A stretch of DNA of 64,000 nucleotides from Cyclina sinensis (lineage: Eukaryota; Mollusca; Bivalvia; Venerida; Veneridae). The position numbers and the translations under genes are program-made. The notes under the pieces are model-generated. The model worked only from the letters and a program-made list of their open reading frames with translations, was not told the DNA's origin and did not search any database. The stretch lies in NCBI GenBank assembly GCA_012932295.1, contig JAAONU010000071.1:248001-312000 (forward strand), in the 5' to 3' direction. Below, piece by piece: positions 34,701 through 47,300 of the stretch (positions are counted from its first letter, which is position 1; every line of letters starts with the position of its first letter).

Positions 34701-37700
34701 ATTTTACGTTCAAGGTCACTGTAGCCTTGACCCCTGACCTGTAGTGTCCACAGACAATCATTTGTCAAGCAATTCTACAAAGTTTGAATCATACAGCTCA
34801 ACTAGTTGTAGAAGTAATGACACAGACAATCTTGTTGGAAGGACGCAATAAACATACACTGAACTGAGGTGCTCAATGTGATGACTGTCAAGCTAAATGC
34901 AAGTAGGCTCGACAAGTCATAATACCATAATTTCCCAACACTTATGCAATGAACATGTTGTGATAAGCACTTAAAAAATACTTTACCTGTTCTTATCACC
35001 ACATGTTTCAGAGTATCTGTGTTTAAGATGAGTAGGGTAGATCTTGCTAAAGGCTGTGTGCATTTGAGGTATGTGTTCTATCACTGTTGTTGCAAACAAG
35101 AAAAGTTCTTTCATCAGAAGTTCCTGTTCTACCACAGATGGAATATAATGCAAAGTATCGAATGTGGTTTGATTAGCAAGCTCACAGGTTGGTATGACCC
35201 TATCCACTATGGCATACACATTAAACAGATGTAAGGACTCGGTTTTCCTGTCAACTGTTCGGTAAGAAGGCAGAATATCTTTATCCCAATTGTCTCCTAC
35301 GAGCTGGTACTTTTTTTTACCCCCTTCCACCCAACTATTCTTAATTGCAATAATCTCATTGTCCAGCATTCCATTCCAGGATAGTAACTTTCTATGAATT
35401 GTCTCCGGTCTCACACTCAGCCCCAGTTTAGCGAGTCTCTCTATTGTCTGTAAAAAGAGCAAGATATCATTAGAAACGATGGATGCAAGCATATGAGGTA
35501 AATGACAGTGCCCTTTTTGTAATCTACACTGTATCTCTGTATTTGCCTTCAGCAAAGTCTCTCTTATAGTTATTTATAGATGGACAGATCGGCGGACATA
35601 TAGATGGAATGATGGATGGATGGATGGACAAAGAGCAACTACAGTATATGCTCCCCCAAGCGAGCATAATAATAACCAACAAGATTACTGAAAGAATACT
35701 CATCCTCAGAAATATGCAGCAGTGAGCACATCCAAAAATATAAAAAAAAGATCAAGAGATTAAAATTTCTTAAAACAAACTGAAATATCTACAGTCTTGT
35801 TATTCTGTTTCAGCAACATCCAACCACGTTTACTTGTCTTCTGATAATTCAAGTTTGAAAGTATAAAACAATACATTTCTGTGAGTAGGTACATGTAGGT
35901 ACCTTTCAAATGTTATAGCCTCGATCATTATTCCATAGTCCCAAAATGAACACTTTAAATGCAAAGCAGATTTTATTAATTACTGTATTTTCAACAGCAG
36001 ACATACTTTTATAGCTGCATTGTCTAAGATAAGCAAAATGACAAAAAAACATTTGTCATCACTCATGGATAACAGAAAAAAATGTAAGGAGCAACCTTAA
36101 CTCAAAATTAATGCCCCTTCTGATGTAAATGTTGCTCAGTATATTCAGAATTTAAATCACTAAACATTATTCCTACCTTTTGCGTGCAACCACCATTTGC
36201 TAACACAAAGCCAATCAAATAGTGTGCTGCTGACATCTCCTGACTTCTGCTGTGGAGTACCATTGATGCTGTTACCATCATATTTGTGTATGTTTTGCTG
36301 GTAACACTTCTTGGAATAGGAATGTCACTGATTGCCAACTCTAAAACTCTTAACAGGCCACTGCATTTTCTTTCAAGCTCAGAGCTAAACATATCCCATG
36401 AGAAGGAAAACAATCCTGCATAGTCTGTGTTCCTCAAAGATGATTCAGAATCCCTTCTACACAGAGATTTACATTCATTTCTGATGATATCAGCTGCACT
36501 CTCAATTATCTCTATTGAGTGTTCTTTTGCGAGCCAGTCGAGTATGATTTTCTCACAGTTTTTACCTTTCAGAAGCACTTTACATATGTTTTTATGCAGT
36601 TCTGGCCATATTACTGCTGATTTCTTTCCACTTGGGTAGTTTACTGTAACCTGTAATGAAATCAAAACAAACATCAAATCAAGACAACTATCAAGCAATT
36701 AAATAAATAAATATACAGTGAAACCTGTCTTAAGCAGCCAGCCAAGGGAGACAACAAAAGTGACCATTTAAAGCAGGCGGCTGCTTAATACAGGTATCTT
36801 AACCATGAAACCATACATTTGGGTTGTAAAAAGGGTGGCTGCTTAAGGCAAGTGGCTGCTTAATAGAGGTGACCCCTATAGCAGGTTATACTGTATTCAG
36901 AAATAAAAGATCATTCTAAAGCATAGTGTACATCCAAAGAAATTAAAAAATGAAAATTACAGCAGTTTCAGTTCGGTTGAGACTGTTCACTAGCAGTCAT
37001 GGACAATTTACAACTGCCAACACTCCTTAGCACTTGCTTTAGTGAAAATCTATTTTGAAAAATAATCACTGGTTGTAATTATTAAATAATCCAAAAAGAC
37101 ATGAAATTGAATGGAGATGTTTTACAGCCTCCACACAGCATGTATGCTAGTTGTATTGACAGATAAATAAATTCAGAAATAAAGGATCCTTACAGTCCTT
37201 GACAATTGAAAACTGCCAACACCAGCTGGCACCAGCTTATGCAGATCTCTATTTCCAAAAGTAATCACTAGTTAATGTTATACAAAATGATTCGGTAGGA
37301 CATGAATGTAGAAAAATGTCGAAAAAGGATGGGGTGACGTTTTATGTTAAAACCATTAACATGACCTTATCGTGCCCAGGAATTCATCAGTAATTCCAGT
37401 ATATGCTAGTAAAAAGTCTTTGAATGGCAAAGATGTCATAAATCATAAATGAGTGAAAAATGGAAAACAAAGAGATGATCTTCACTGATTTATTGTCCAT
37501 TTAAGACAGAATACAGATATGTAAATCTATGATAGTACCACTTAAAAACAATTTATGAGTAAAATTTCAGTTGTCAAAGAAATTGAAAAAAGAGAAAATT
37601 AATTTACATGAAATAAGATATGGTATCTTGGATACCTACTACAAATAATAAATTGTGTGATCTTAATCGATTTTAAAATCTGTACCAAAATATATACTGT

Positions 37701-39973
37701 AACATTTACATGTACCATCATACTAGACATGACACAAATAATATTTTCCAGAAGAACTGAACAAAATAGTTTTAACACAAAATAACCAAACAAACTAACT
37801 ACAAAAGAACAGTCAAACTCACAAGCAAAGACCATGCAAGGATAAAATACAATTACATCTAAGCAGGTGCTCAAAACAAAGGGACACCTATACAGTATTT
37901 ATATATTTCTTGTATGACCCTCTGAACAATGATTCCCCCCCCCCCATATTAGAAGTATGAGCTAAGGAGTCCTAAATGTTCAGACGGTTCTATATTTTAC
38001 TTATCTTGAGCAACTCCCTCTGCACAACAAACAGATATGTTAAGTCCCAAAGCATGTCACTGTAGAGAGGAAATACTAGTTGTACTTTCTTTCTATGCAT
38101 AGGTAAAAATATGTTAAGTCTGACTCATGAAAAAGGCCACATTTTCAGTCATATGCTGCTATCTGAAGGTTATTTTTCTTTAAATTAAAGTTATTAGACA
38201 TGATAGAAATCTGATCCTATGTTTTCAAATTGACCATTGAGAATTTAGCATGCAGTAAAGCCAGTGCAATAACTTCTCAAGTATTAAAAACTTGACAAGC
38301 TTTTGATTAACAACAAATGAACAAGAATGATAACAGTAATAATAAACTGTGTAACATGTTACTTCAACTTCTCCACGTCCAGGCTGCTTTTCATCAAAAG
38401 CCAGAGTCTTTCTAGCTGTCTTGTACTTAGAAGAGCTCTGCTCTGATCTATTCTCTTTCAAAATTAAATAGCAAGTTAAGCCTTCTCCTTACAAGTACAC
38501 CAGATTCTCACATTTTTGCAGTTTTCATCATAAAAAGAACTTTAATAAGTAGGAAATCATTTGTTCATGTGTCTGTTTGTGATATACAACATACTATATA
38601 AAGTTATAATGGTTTGGGGTATAAATAAAGAGAGTAAAGTATTCACAAAAACATGGAAAAAATATGTTAACAACCTTGAAAATTATTGGCAGCAGTGAAC
38701 AATACATCATGCAGAGTTTTTTTACTGCTGTTTCTGCAACCAAAATGACACTGCTTCCCATAAACCCAATGTTTTCTCCCTTAATTAATGATAGTATCAG
38801 GGGTTTCATAAAGTTTTTGAGTTGGAGGGTATTTCTGTAAAGTGGGCAAGGGATATGATGCCTTTTGTTATAAAATAAGCTTATTAGATAAAAAGTAGCT
38901 GGGGAAAGTACTTCGAGTAGCAGGTGGAAATTTCCCCGCCTCTTAATGAAACCCCTTCTCACATTGGCGCAATAACTCAGTAAGTGCATACGTTTTATAT
39001 ATACACTTACTGAGTTATTGCACGGTGACGTCCTGCTAATAGTCTGAAATACATGTAGCATAATCTTAAATATACTGGTACAGCAAAGCAATAAAATATT
39101 ACCTTTTCCCAATGGCTGACTTGAACTTGAGGACTTATTAAGTAATGTGACAGGTACTGGCGCAAGCTGCGGCACTGATGAAGTCGTCAGATTTAGAAAG
39201 CTGGTCAACTGAACTGGGTGTTTGACAGAAACAGTGGTTGGGAACCTATTGATTTTGTATGGCTGTGGCTGTAGTGGTGATCTTAAAAGCCTCTTCTGTC
39301 TGACGGTTGTTGAAATATCCTAGAGACAACAGGAAATATATCAAGCACAAAACAAACATTTTTGCAACATACAAATAATAAGTAATATACTAAGATATAT
39401 CCAAAAAGCTTTGACTGCTTCCTCACTTGAATCAGAGCCGAGGTACAAATGACCCTCAGATGCAATGTCTGACTTAAATTGTCATGGAGAATTGTTTTCT
39501 GCTTTGGCTAGGGATCGAACTTAAACCTGCTGAAATCAGAATTGTCAATTGACAGTCTGATGCTCTATGATCTATCCACTGAGCAAAACTGCCTAACAAG
39601 TAGATCTAAAAAAAAAACAACAAAAAAAAAAACATACCTGCTGAACTCTGTTTCTGCTTTCTTGCAGCTCAAATTTAATTTCCTGAATCTGCTTTTCCAT
39701 TCGTTTAACGGAATCAACCTTCCGGTAACATTTCTGACAAACAGCTTTCTCAAAGTCACTTAGCTGAATGCTAATAACTTCTTGAATGCTACCAAGACGT
39801 TCTTCGTTCAACCTAAGTTTTAATTTATACTGTTTCTGGGTTACTTTCGTTCCGCTCCCAGACACAATTGTTTCTAAGAAAGAAAATCCACACAAACAAC
39901 ACCTATCAATTAAAGAATACTCTCGTTTGGGCGTAGATTTTATAGACAGCGTCGTGTCCATGGGCGCTGCCAT
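31731..39973 (-). CDS. DUF6589-type transposase of element B, eight exons
   Basis: Minus-strand exons: 39973-39638, 39319-39103, 38454-38363, 36650-36177, 35447-34987, 34329-34203, 33656-33526, 32900-31731; about 1000 residues. Exon 1 starts MAAPMDTTLS and has CCLCG...CQKC, a ZAD-like zinc pair, followed by a coiled segment. Exons 4-8 carry the DUF6589 pattern: LVGDNWD and TESLHLF (exon 5), YPLGLFDWNENRTQD (exon 6), GDRLTDERVQCAQ and SPKERLEGF (exon 7), then VDMGDG and GGKNNNIALDEYLEMLNRD (exon 8). A C2H2 finger (YQCHFCEKTY..HEMKIH) is inserted in exon 8. The GDNWD and GDRLT aspartates and a later acidic residue are likely catalytic (inference). All phases agree except exon 5 to 6, which is off by one base as drawn. 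That could be an alternative splice site or a one-base lesion, so functionality is uncertain. Confidence 0.82.
33042..33205. mobile_element. TA-flanked CAGT MITE, copy 3 (degenerate)
   Basis: Inverted relative to copy 2: ATTAAGCAGCCACCTGC, TGGTCACTTTTGTTGTCTCC and CTTAAGACAAGTTTTACTG, with TA outside. The left end (CACTGCTCC) has diverged. It lies between exons 7 and 8 of the transposase gene. Confidence 0.65.
33829..34010. mobile_element. TA-flanked CAGT MITE, copy 4 (degenerate)
   Basis: It starts at CAGTCATATATGTGTTAGTG after TA and ends near GACAGTATA. The interior has AAAGGTCACTTTGCTGTGGC and CCTGTATTAATCAG, shared with copies 1 and 3. The boundaries are approximate. It lies between exons 6 and 7 of the element B transposase. 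Confidence 0.55.
36716..36893. mobile_element. TA-flanked CAGT MITE, copy 5 (best preserved)
   Basis: 178 bp, CAGTGAAACCTGTCTTAAG...AGCAGGTTATACTG with TA on each side. The interior has CAGCCAAGGGAGACAACA and two copies of GGCTGCTTAA. It lies between exons 3 and 4 of the transposase gene, 66 bases upstream of exon 4 in transcript order. Confidence 0.85.
36900..37340. repeat. Diverged ~205-bp tandem duplication
   Basis: Two diverged halves share GACAATTxxxAACTGCCAACA (37004 and 37200), AATCACTxGTT and AGGACATGAA-type phrases. They lie within transposase intron sequence of element B. Confidence 0.5.
38969..39021. repeat. Perfect 18-bp inverted repeat (hairpin)
   Basis: The left arm 38969-38986 (GCAATAACTCAGTAAGTG) is exactly complementary to 39004-39021, with a 17-base loop. 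It lies in the intron between exons 2 and 3 of the element B transposase. It may be the remains of a small palindromic element; no function is evident. Confidence 0.9.
39425..39600 (-). repeat. tRNA-derived SINE fragment
   Basis: On the minus strand: TTTTGCTCAGTGGATAGATC (A-box-like) followed by AAGTTCGATCCC (B box, near 39515). The continuing body is short. It sits in intron 1 of the element B transposase, right beside the exon 1 donor. An A-rich stretch (39607-39631) adjoins. Confidence 0.6.
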
Positions 39974-40219
39974 CTTAGATTCGACGAATACGCCATTCGG
40001 AACACCTTGTCGATCAACGTTGAAATAAAATTTCCGTAGCTAATCTGAGAACGTCGAATATTCATAACATTATACCAAAGTATTTTGTTGCCGACAATTT
40101 CATTGGCTGAAGAAAAGGTCATTAGAACGTGACCCGTTATGGGGAGTCATCAGATCCAGTTAGCGTATAGAATAGGAGCTTAAGACTGGAGCTGATTTTA
40201 ATGAGATTGAGGTACTAAT

Positions 40220-41354
40220 ACACATTTCTATTTAATTCCTATATTTTTGTGTAATTTTCAACATACTTTTTAATTTTTACATGGATTTTCTGTAAGTAAT
40301 AGGCACTTTTTTAAGATGAATGCAAAGTTTTCTATAAAGCACTATTTGTTTGATAAAAATTAAAGTTTCAGCCACTAGAAACAACTAAGTTATTTACATT
40401 TGCAAGAACTTTATTTTTTTACAAAATGTCACGCTTATTTTGCTTTAGGCCATAAATCATGTTTCATAAGAACTGCTCCTTTAGGCAATGATAAATTAAT
40501 AATGTGGTTCAGGTAACTTGCTAAAAAGAAGCCTTGTCACTTGAAAAAAAGAGAGAAGAAAATCAAAATTATTTAAATAGAGAAACACTCTGAAGTATGT
40601 TTAAAATATATAAAGTTCTAACTCAGTGCTATGTTACCAGAACTGCAATATTAATTTATTCTAATTTCAACTTTCTAACATTTTTTTTTAAATTTCAGGG
40701 TAACAACAAACTGTAAGCCCGTTCAACACTAACTTTGATAAAATATTAGTCTTTTCAAACAAATGCATGCACTATCAAACCTGTCTGCTGGTTGCTAACA
40801 GAATTTCTTTACGGGGAACAACTTTGGATTATTTATATCTCTGATGAATATTTCCTTCCAGGATCTTGCAGGAGACATTGCACTATGAGTGAGATCAGAT
40901 GATTCAACCAAGATTTGCATGAATGTTTCAACAAACAAAACCTGCTCAAGTCTGATGAAAGTTACACCATGCCAATAATCAAGCATGCAAACAGAATCTT
41001 GTATCAGAATAATGTCATACCAACGTTTCATCCTGAAAATTCCCAATATATAAGTTCTTTTCCATCTTGAACAACTATTCCCGATCTAAGTTCTACCGAT
41101 GAGTTTTCCTATAAGCTTGTGCAAAATTACCCAAAACTTGAAGGTCATACTACATCAATAACACAACTTTAACTAAGTTTAACTTTGTTGTTTCACAACA
41201 AATTTCCATCCTGGAAACAAAGAGCAGTCAGTCCTTGTTCCACTGACCGCTGAAAATATCTGCATGCACAGGGTTTTAACTAACATAAGCTGTCGCAACC
41301 TGCCTGCCTTCTTGGAAGGCTCTAGATTTTGAACACATAAAGAACATCACTAAA
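40220..41354. other. No gene seen
   Basis: Spacer between the right end of element B and the stop codon of CUSTOS. An 83-residue minus-strand frame (40795-41046) has no recognisable domain or splice context. The CUSTOS 3' UTR probably lies here. Confidence 0.5.
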
Positions 41355-44300
41355 TCAGGCCAATTTTTCTTTCTTATGTTTCTTCTTCTTTTTCTTTTTC
41401 TTGCAGGAACTTGTTTGAACACCATCTCTTTCTATTTTTCTGTCCGTCTTGTCCATTTTATTATTATCTGCTACAGCATCTATTTGACTCTTATGATTAC
41501 ATTCTACACCGCTTACATTTTCACTATCACAGTTATATCCAGTTTCTAAACTACTGATCTTTTCACTATCACAGAATCCTTTTTTATTTTGCTTAATGCC
41601 CGGCTCTTTTATGACAACATCTGCTGGTTTATGACTAGTAAAGCAAGGGAGATTACTCTGCTGAATGACAAAGTCCGGTGACACAGATGCTTCTGCAAGC
41701 CGCACATCCTCTGAACTGAAAGCAAAACAAACATCTTATATGATGTGAATTACTTGATTACTAAATGCCCAGGCAATGTTACCTAACTTACCAATGCAGG
41801 AAAGACAACAAGAAATAAATAGAAGCTATCACATAATATTATTAATATAGTATGTTTCATACAATCTATATGCAACATCATGTGTACGTGACTTATCCTT
41901 CAAGGGGTGCAAAGTGAACCATTTTTGCAGGGATACATGCTGATATCCTGATCTGATCTGCAAGAATACCACAAAACTGCTGTCATGTCACTGTGATCTA
42001 ACTTAAAACAACCAAAGAACTGCTGTCATGTCACTGTGATCTAACTTAAAACAACCAAAGAACTGCTGTCATGTCACTGTGGTCTAACTTCAGATAAATC
42101 ATACTGAACATTACACTCCCTTAGCAGCTATGTGAATATGCTACTGTTACTTCACACCTCTGCTTTATCAATTGTAGATTTATGATATTGACCTTTACAA
42201 TGAACTTAAAACGACCAATAGAAGTGTACCAATATCCCTGCAACCAAAAAATCTTGAAACAAATTTTCATTTGTTGAAACAATCATGTGACTGCAAAAAC
42301 TATAAATACACAGGCGTTCACTTATGACTTTGTAAACACTATTGAACTATGAGTTTCCGTTAACATTATAAGACAGCAATGAAACGTCCACAAACAATTA
42401 TACCATTATGATTTTAACCTTTTGTTAATTTTATTAGTTTATTTACGTACATCATAACATGTATACATATTAACAAGAGGGCCATGATGGCCCTAGATCG
42501 TTCACCTGAGTATTTTGGCTGTAGGTTTTCAGTTAAGCAGTATTTCATGTTTGAATTGAAAATATGTAAGTAATGTAAATATAAATATGTAAATATGTAA
42601 AATATCAGTCAATAAAGGCTCTATGACAGAAAGTAGAAATATCTATCATAAGCTATGGTGACCCTGACCTTGACCCAGTGACCTAAAACCCTATCCATGG
42701 GTAGAGGTCCATGCAAGGATCCTATATACCAAATATCAAAGATATTGGTCTTTAAATGAAAGCTGTATGAGGTACAGTATTTAAAAAAGCTTGATAAAGC
42801 TTGCTTCATGCCAAATTTTAAAATCCTAGGCTTTTTGGTTTTTTCTTCTATACTGCTATTTAAAACTTGTGACCCCTTGGGAGGAGCCAATAGTGACCCC
42901 AGGAAAATTTTTCTAATATACTTGAGAGACGTCCGCCACACATTGCTACATACCAAATCGTAAGGCTCAGGGCCTTTTAGTTTCATACAAGAAGATTTTT
43001 CAAAGTTTACCCTAAATGAACTTATGTAAAAATCAGTTGATCCCCGGTGGGGCTAAATTTGACCCCAGAGGTATAATCAGGGCTCCCGAAAACCGAAAAT
43101 TTGTCGGTTTTGACCGAATTTTATCTCTATGGACCGATTTCGATGTCCAGAAGTCCTTAAAAAATCGGTCCAGATAATTTCAAAAAAAAAACTGTCTAAC
43201 TTTTCATAAAACAGTCAAATCTCACACCAAAACCTCAATTGATCACTAATCCGGTACTTCACACCTATCATAAAACCATAAAACTGTCACTTTTGCCCAC
43301 GGCAATTATCGCCAATTAACTTGTAAACAAGTAAAAGTGTGCTTGATTTGCAGCTGGCCAATCGATTAAAGTTGACCGGAGGTTTCGGACCGATTGAGAT
43401 TTCAAAATTTTAGGAGCCCTGGGTAATAATTTCAACTAACTTGGTTGAGGTTTACTAGACCTTGCTACATACCAAATCTTAAAGATCAGGGCCTTGCGGT
43501 TTCAGACAAGAAGATTTTCAAAGTTTTCCCTATGTAAAATCAAACAACCCCTTGGGCGGGGCCAAATTTGACCCAAGAGGCATAATTTGAACAAACTTGG
43601 TAGAGGTCCACACGACAATGCTACATACCAAATCTTAAGGCTCAGGGCCTTGTGGTTTCAGACAAGAAGATTTTAAAAGTTTCACTATATAAGCCTATGT
43701 AAAATCCATTGACCCCAGGTGTATAATTTGAACAAACGTGGTAGAGGTCCACAAGACAATGCTACATACAAAATCTGAAGGCTCAGGTCCTAGTCGTTTC
43801 TGACAAGAAGATTTTTAAAGTTTCACTATGTTAAGTAAGTTGACCCCTGGGGCGGGTCCAAATTTGACCCCAGGGGCATAATTTCAACAAACTTGGTAGA
43901 GGTCCATTAGACAATGCTACATACCAAATCTTAAGGCTCAGAGCCTTGTGGTTTCAGACAAGATGATTTTTAAAGTTCCACTATATAAGCCTATGTAAAA
44001 TCAATTGAGCCCCTGGGCGGGGGCCAAATTTGACCCCAGGGGCAAAATTTAAACAAACTTGATAGAGGTCCACTAGAAAATGCTATATTATACCAAATCT
44101 TAAGGCTCAGGGCCTTGTGGTTTCAGTCAAGAAGATTTTCAAAGTTTTTCCTTTCAATTGCCATAGCAACCACAGTTCTTGATGGAATTGATTTCTTTGA
44201 ACAACTTTGGTAGAGCTTCATACAAGGAACATTCCTGCAAAGTTTCAACAAATTTGGCCAAGTGGTTTAGGAGGAGAAGTTGTTTAAAGAAATTGACGCA

Positions 44301-47300
44301 AGGACGGACGCACGGACGATGGACAATCACAAAAGCTCACCTTGAGGACATTGTCCTCAGATGAGCTAAAAACACTGATCAGTAAATTGTAAGGTAAAAT
44401 TCAAATATGCATTGTTTGTTTACATTTTTGGTTGTCAAAGATATGTATGGACAATTTGTTGTAGGGTTGTCACTGATTGGCTGAAAAGTGGATTTCCCTG
44501 TTTAAAAATAGAAAAATTGTACTGAAAATTAAATTTTAGCAGAGGTAAGAAAGTGAAACATTCGACAGATGCACATGGGAGTAGGTGAACATCTGCAGCT
44601 CTTAAGATCAGTGAGATCAACTGCCTTACTCGGCCCTTCATCTAAAAACTTTACACACAACCTCCTAACTCTGTAAGCTTTAACTAACTTCTACCTGCTT
44701 ATCATTTCTGATGTAAATGAATTTAGTATTACTATACCTGCTATCACTACTTGATGACGGTGGACGTTTCCTTACAGGTCTTCTCTCCTCCTGCTTTGAT
44801 TGATCAGCTTCTAAAAGAAACTTTGCCGAGCTTGAAAACAGTTTCACTCCTGCAATATACAAAAATATGATCAGTACAATACAGTTATTAGCATCTTATA
44901 ATCTGAACTGAAGTTTCTCTATTCTGAAGACCTTGTTCATGGGTTGCAGATTAAAACCCGTCTGATAAGTAATGGCCACTGTGACCTTGACCTTTTATGT
45001 TCTCTAATCATTAACTGGAAATCACTGTCTATGAACACACATACAAAAGGACCACCATTGGTGAAATTAGGAAGACAGCATGTACTTTGATGATACAAAT
45101 TGGTACAAATTGTAAGTAAGTTTTTTGTTCTTCTTTCACAAATGTCAAATAACATTATATTTGAACGCCAAATCTTTTTTGCAAGTCTCATGTATAAAGC
45201 ATAAAATGTACAGTGTAATAAATGTACACAATTTAATACTGGTATATGTCTCTCCAGTGAGTTTAACTGCCTCATATATACACTTTTTATGAAGTTACAA
45301 TCAATTCCAGGCAGTGTCTCTTGAAAAATCTACGAAATAATTTTTTGAAGTTGTAGCCCACTCTGGCTTATGGCATCAGAAAATCGGCAGGCCCAAATCC
45401 AATTCAACAGTCTCGGACAATAAAATCTAAGGTCTTAAAATAAATACCTGCAGGTCTTTAGGACCTACAGTCTGACAATGTTTTGTAGCCGGAACTTTAC
45501 AAACCATTCACCTTAGGCCTGTGGATTATTTCACAGACTGTAATTCACACACAAAGATTGCTGTAGTACACTATATATGACCACACACAATGGCCTATAA
45601 CTTTGTGCAAAAAAAAATACCCTCAGCCGTGCTTATAGTGAGAAAATCTCTTTCTGAAACAGAAATTTCAAATGTTTCCAATAAATTTTCCAAGTTTCCC
45701 TCAATTTCAGGCAGTAACTGCTGATAAATGATGAATAGTAAAAATTATATAGAAAAACTCAGTGTCTATTACTGTGAAAAATAACTAAGCCAGATCAGGA
45801 CAATAACATTCTTGTTTGTACTGAAATCTCTTCACTAAGAAGTTTCAATGAGTCCCTGAAGTTGCTGAGAAGTTGCCAGGATAACTGAACAGATTAATTG
45901 GCAATTATACATGTGCCTACAAAAATTTCAGAAGCATTGGAACTGGCCAGACTGTTCCGGACTTATTTAGCAATTATGAGAAGGAGCAAGTTTATGTGCA
46001 AATTGTCAATTATGAGGAGAAGTTTATGTCTGAATTTGGTCAATTATGAGAAGGAGCAAGTTTATGTGCAAATTGTCAATTATGAGGAGAAGTTTATGTC
46101 TGAATTTGGTCAATTATGAGTAGGAGCAAGTTTATGTGCAAATTGTCAATTATGAGGAGAAGTTTATGTCTGAATTTGGTCAATTATGAGAAGGAGCAAG
46201 TTTATGTGCAAATTGTCAATTATGAGGAGAAGTTTATGTCTGAATTTGGTCAATTATGAGAAGGAGCAAGTTTATGTGCAAATTCTGTCAATTATGAGGA
46301 GAAGTTTATGTCTGAATTTGGTCAATTATGAGTAGGAGCAAGTTTATGTGCAAATTGTCAATTATGAGGAGAAGTTTATGTCTGAATTTGGTCAATTATG
46401 AGTAGGAGCAAGTTTATGTGCAAATTGTCAATTATGAGGAGAAGTTTATGTCTGAATTTGGTCAATTATGAGTAGGAGCAAGTTTATGTGCAAATTGTCA
46501 ATTATGAGGAGAAGTTTATGTCTGAATTTGGTCAATTATGAGAAGGAGCAAGTTTATGTGCAAATTCTGTCAATTATGAGGAGAAGTTTATGTCTGAATT
46601 TGGTCAATTATGAGAAGGAGCAAGTTTATGTGCAAATTGTCAATTATGAGGAGAAGTTTATGTCTGAATTTGGTCAATTATGAGTAGGAGCAAGTTTATG
46701 TGCAAATTGTCAATTATGAGGAGAAGTTTATGTCTAAATTTGGTCAATTATGAGTAGGAGCAAGTTTATGTGCAAATTGTCAATTATGAGGAGAAGTTTA
46801 TGTCTGAATTTGGTCAATTATGAGAAGGAGCAAGTTTATGTGCAAATTGTCAATTATGAGGAGAAGTTTATGTCTGAATTTGGTCAATTATGAGAAGGAG
46901 CAAGTTTATGTGCAAATTCTGTCAATTATGAGGGGAAGTTTATGTCTGAATTCTGTCAATTTGCTATAGCTTAAATAACAAGAGCTGTCGTATGACAGCG
47001 CGCTCAACTATTCTCAATACTTGACACTAAAGGGTTATAAAACCTTATAAACTCAAATTTCACACAAAATCCTTGACAAAGTTACCTCCTCTTGTGGCAG
47101 TCTAAAGCCATGATGATAAAAAAAAAATGTTTAAAGTTAATCTGCAAGGGAAAGGTGACTAGTGCTACCTAGCCAAAAACTTTAACCAAATTTCTTAATC
47201 AACAAGATGAGGGTTCAGCTGAACATTTGTGTCGCCCTTGGGTACTCTGTACAAGACCTGTCCACAGACAGCATGCTCCACTTTTCTCAGTGCTGGATAA

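Larger units (their letters stand above)
27363..40219 (+). mobile_element. Element B: helicase plus DUF6589 transposase DNA transposon (AcademH-like)
   Basis: The element proper is 27373-40209 (12,837 bp). Both ends read CAATCTCATTAAAATCA from outside in, 17 bases identical, followed by weaker inverted similarity (GCTCCT, ACGC, GGATCTGA, TGACCTTT, AGCCAATGAAAT). It is flanked by AGGTACTAAT at 27363-27372 and 40210-40219; this is 10 bp, or 9 bp if the right end carries one extra A. It holds two convergent genes: helicase (plus) and DUF6589 transposase (minus). Subterminal GGATCTGA at 27424-27431 and (inverted) 40150-40157 and CCAAT boxes at 27507 and (inverted) 40112 match element A in position. 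As I remember it, the AcademH lineage has an SF2 helicase and 9-10 bp duplications; verify this against Repbase. Confidence 0.88.

Noticed and set aside
38594..39208. 204-codon minus-strand frame as a separate gene
   Set aside because: Only the part at 39103-39208 is coding (exon 2 of the transposase, 39319-39103). The rest is intron read-through.
45898..46683. Frames reading MRRSLCLNLVNYEKEQV repeatedly
   Set aside because: Translation of the 70-bp satellite; no gene context.
45971..46965. Possible CRISPR-like array
   Set aside because: Units are contiguous and nearly identical with no variable spacers; it is a eukaryotic satellite.
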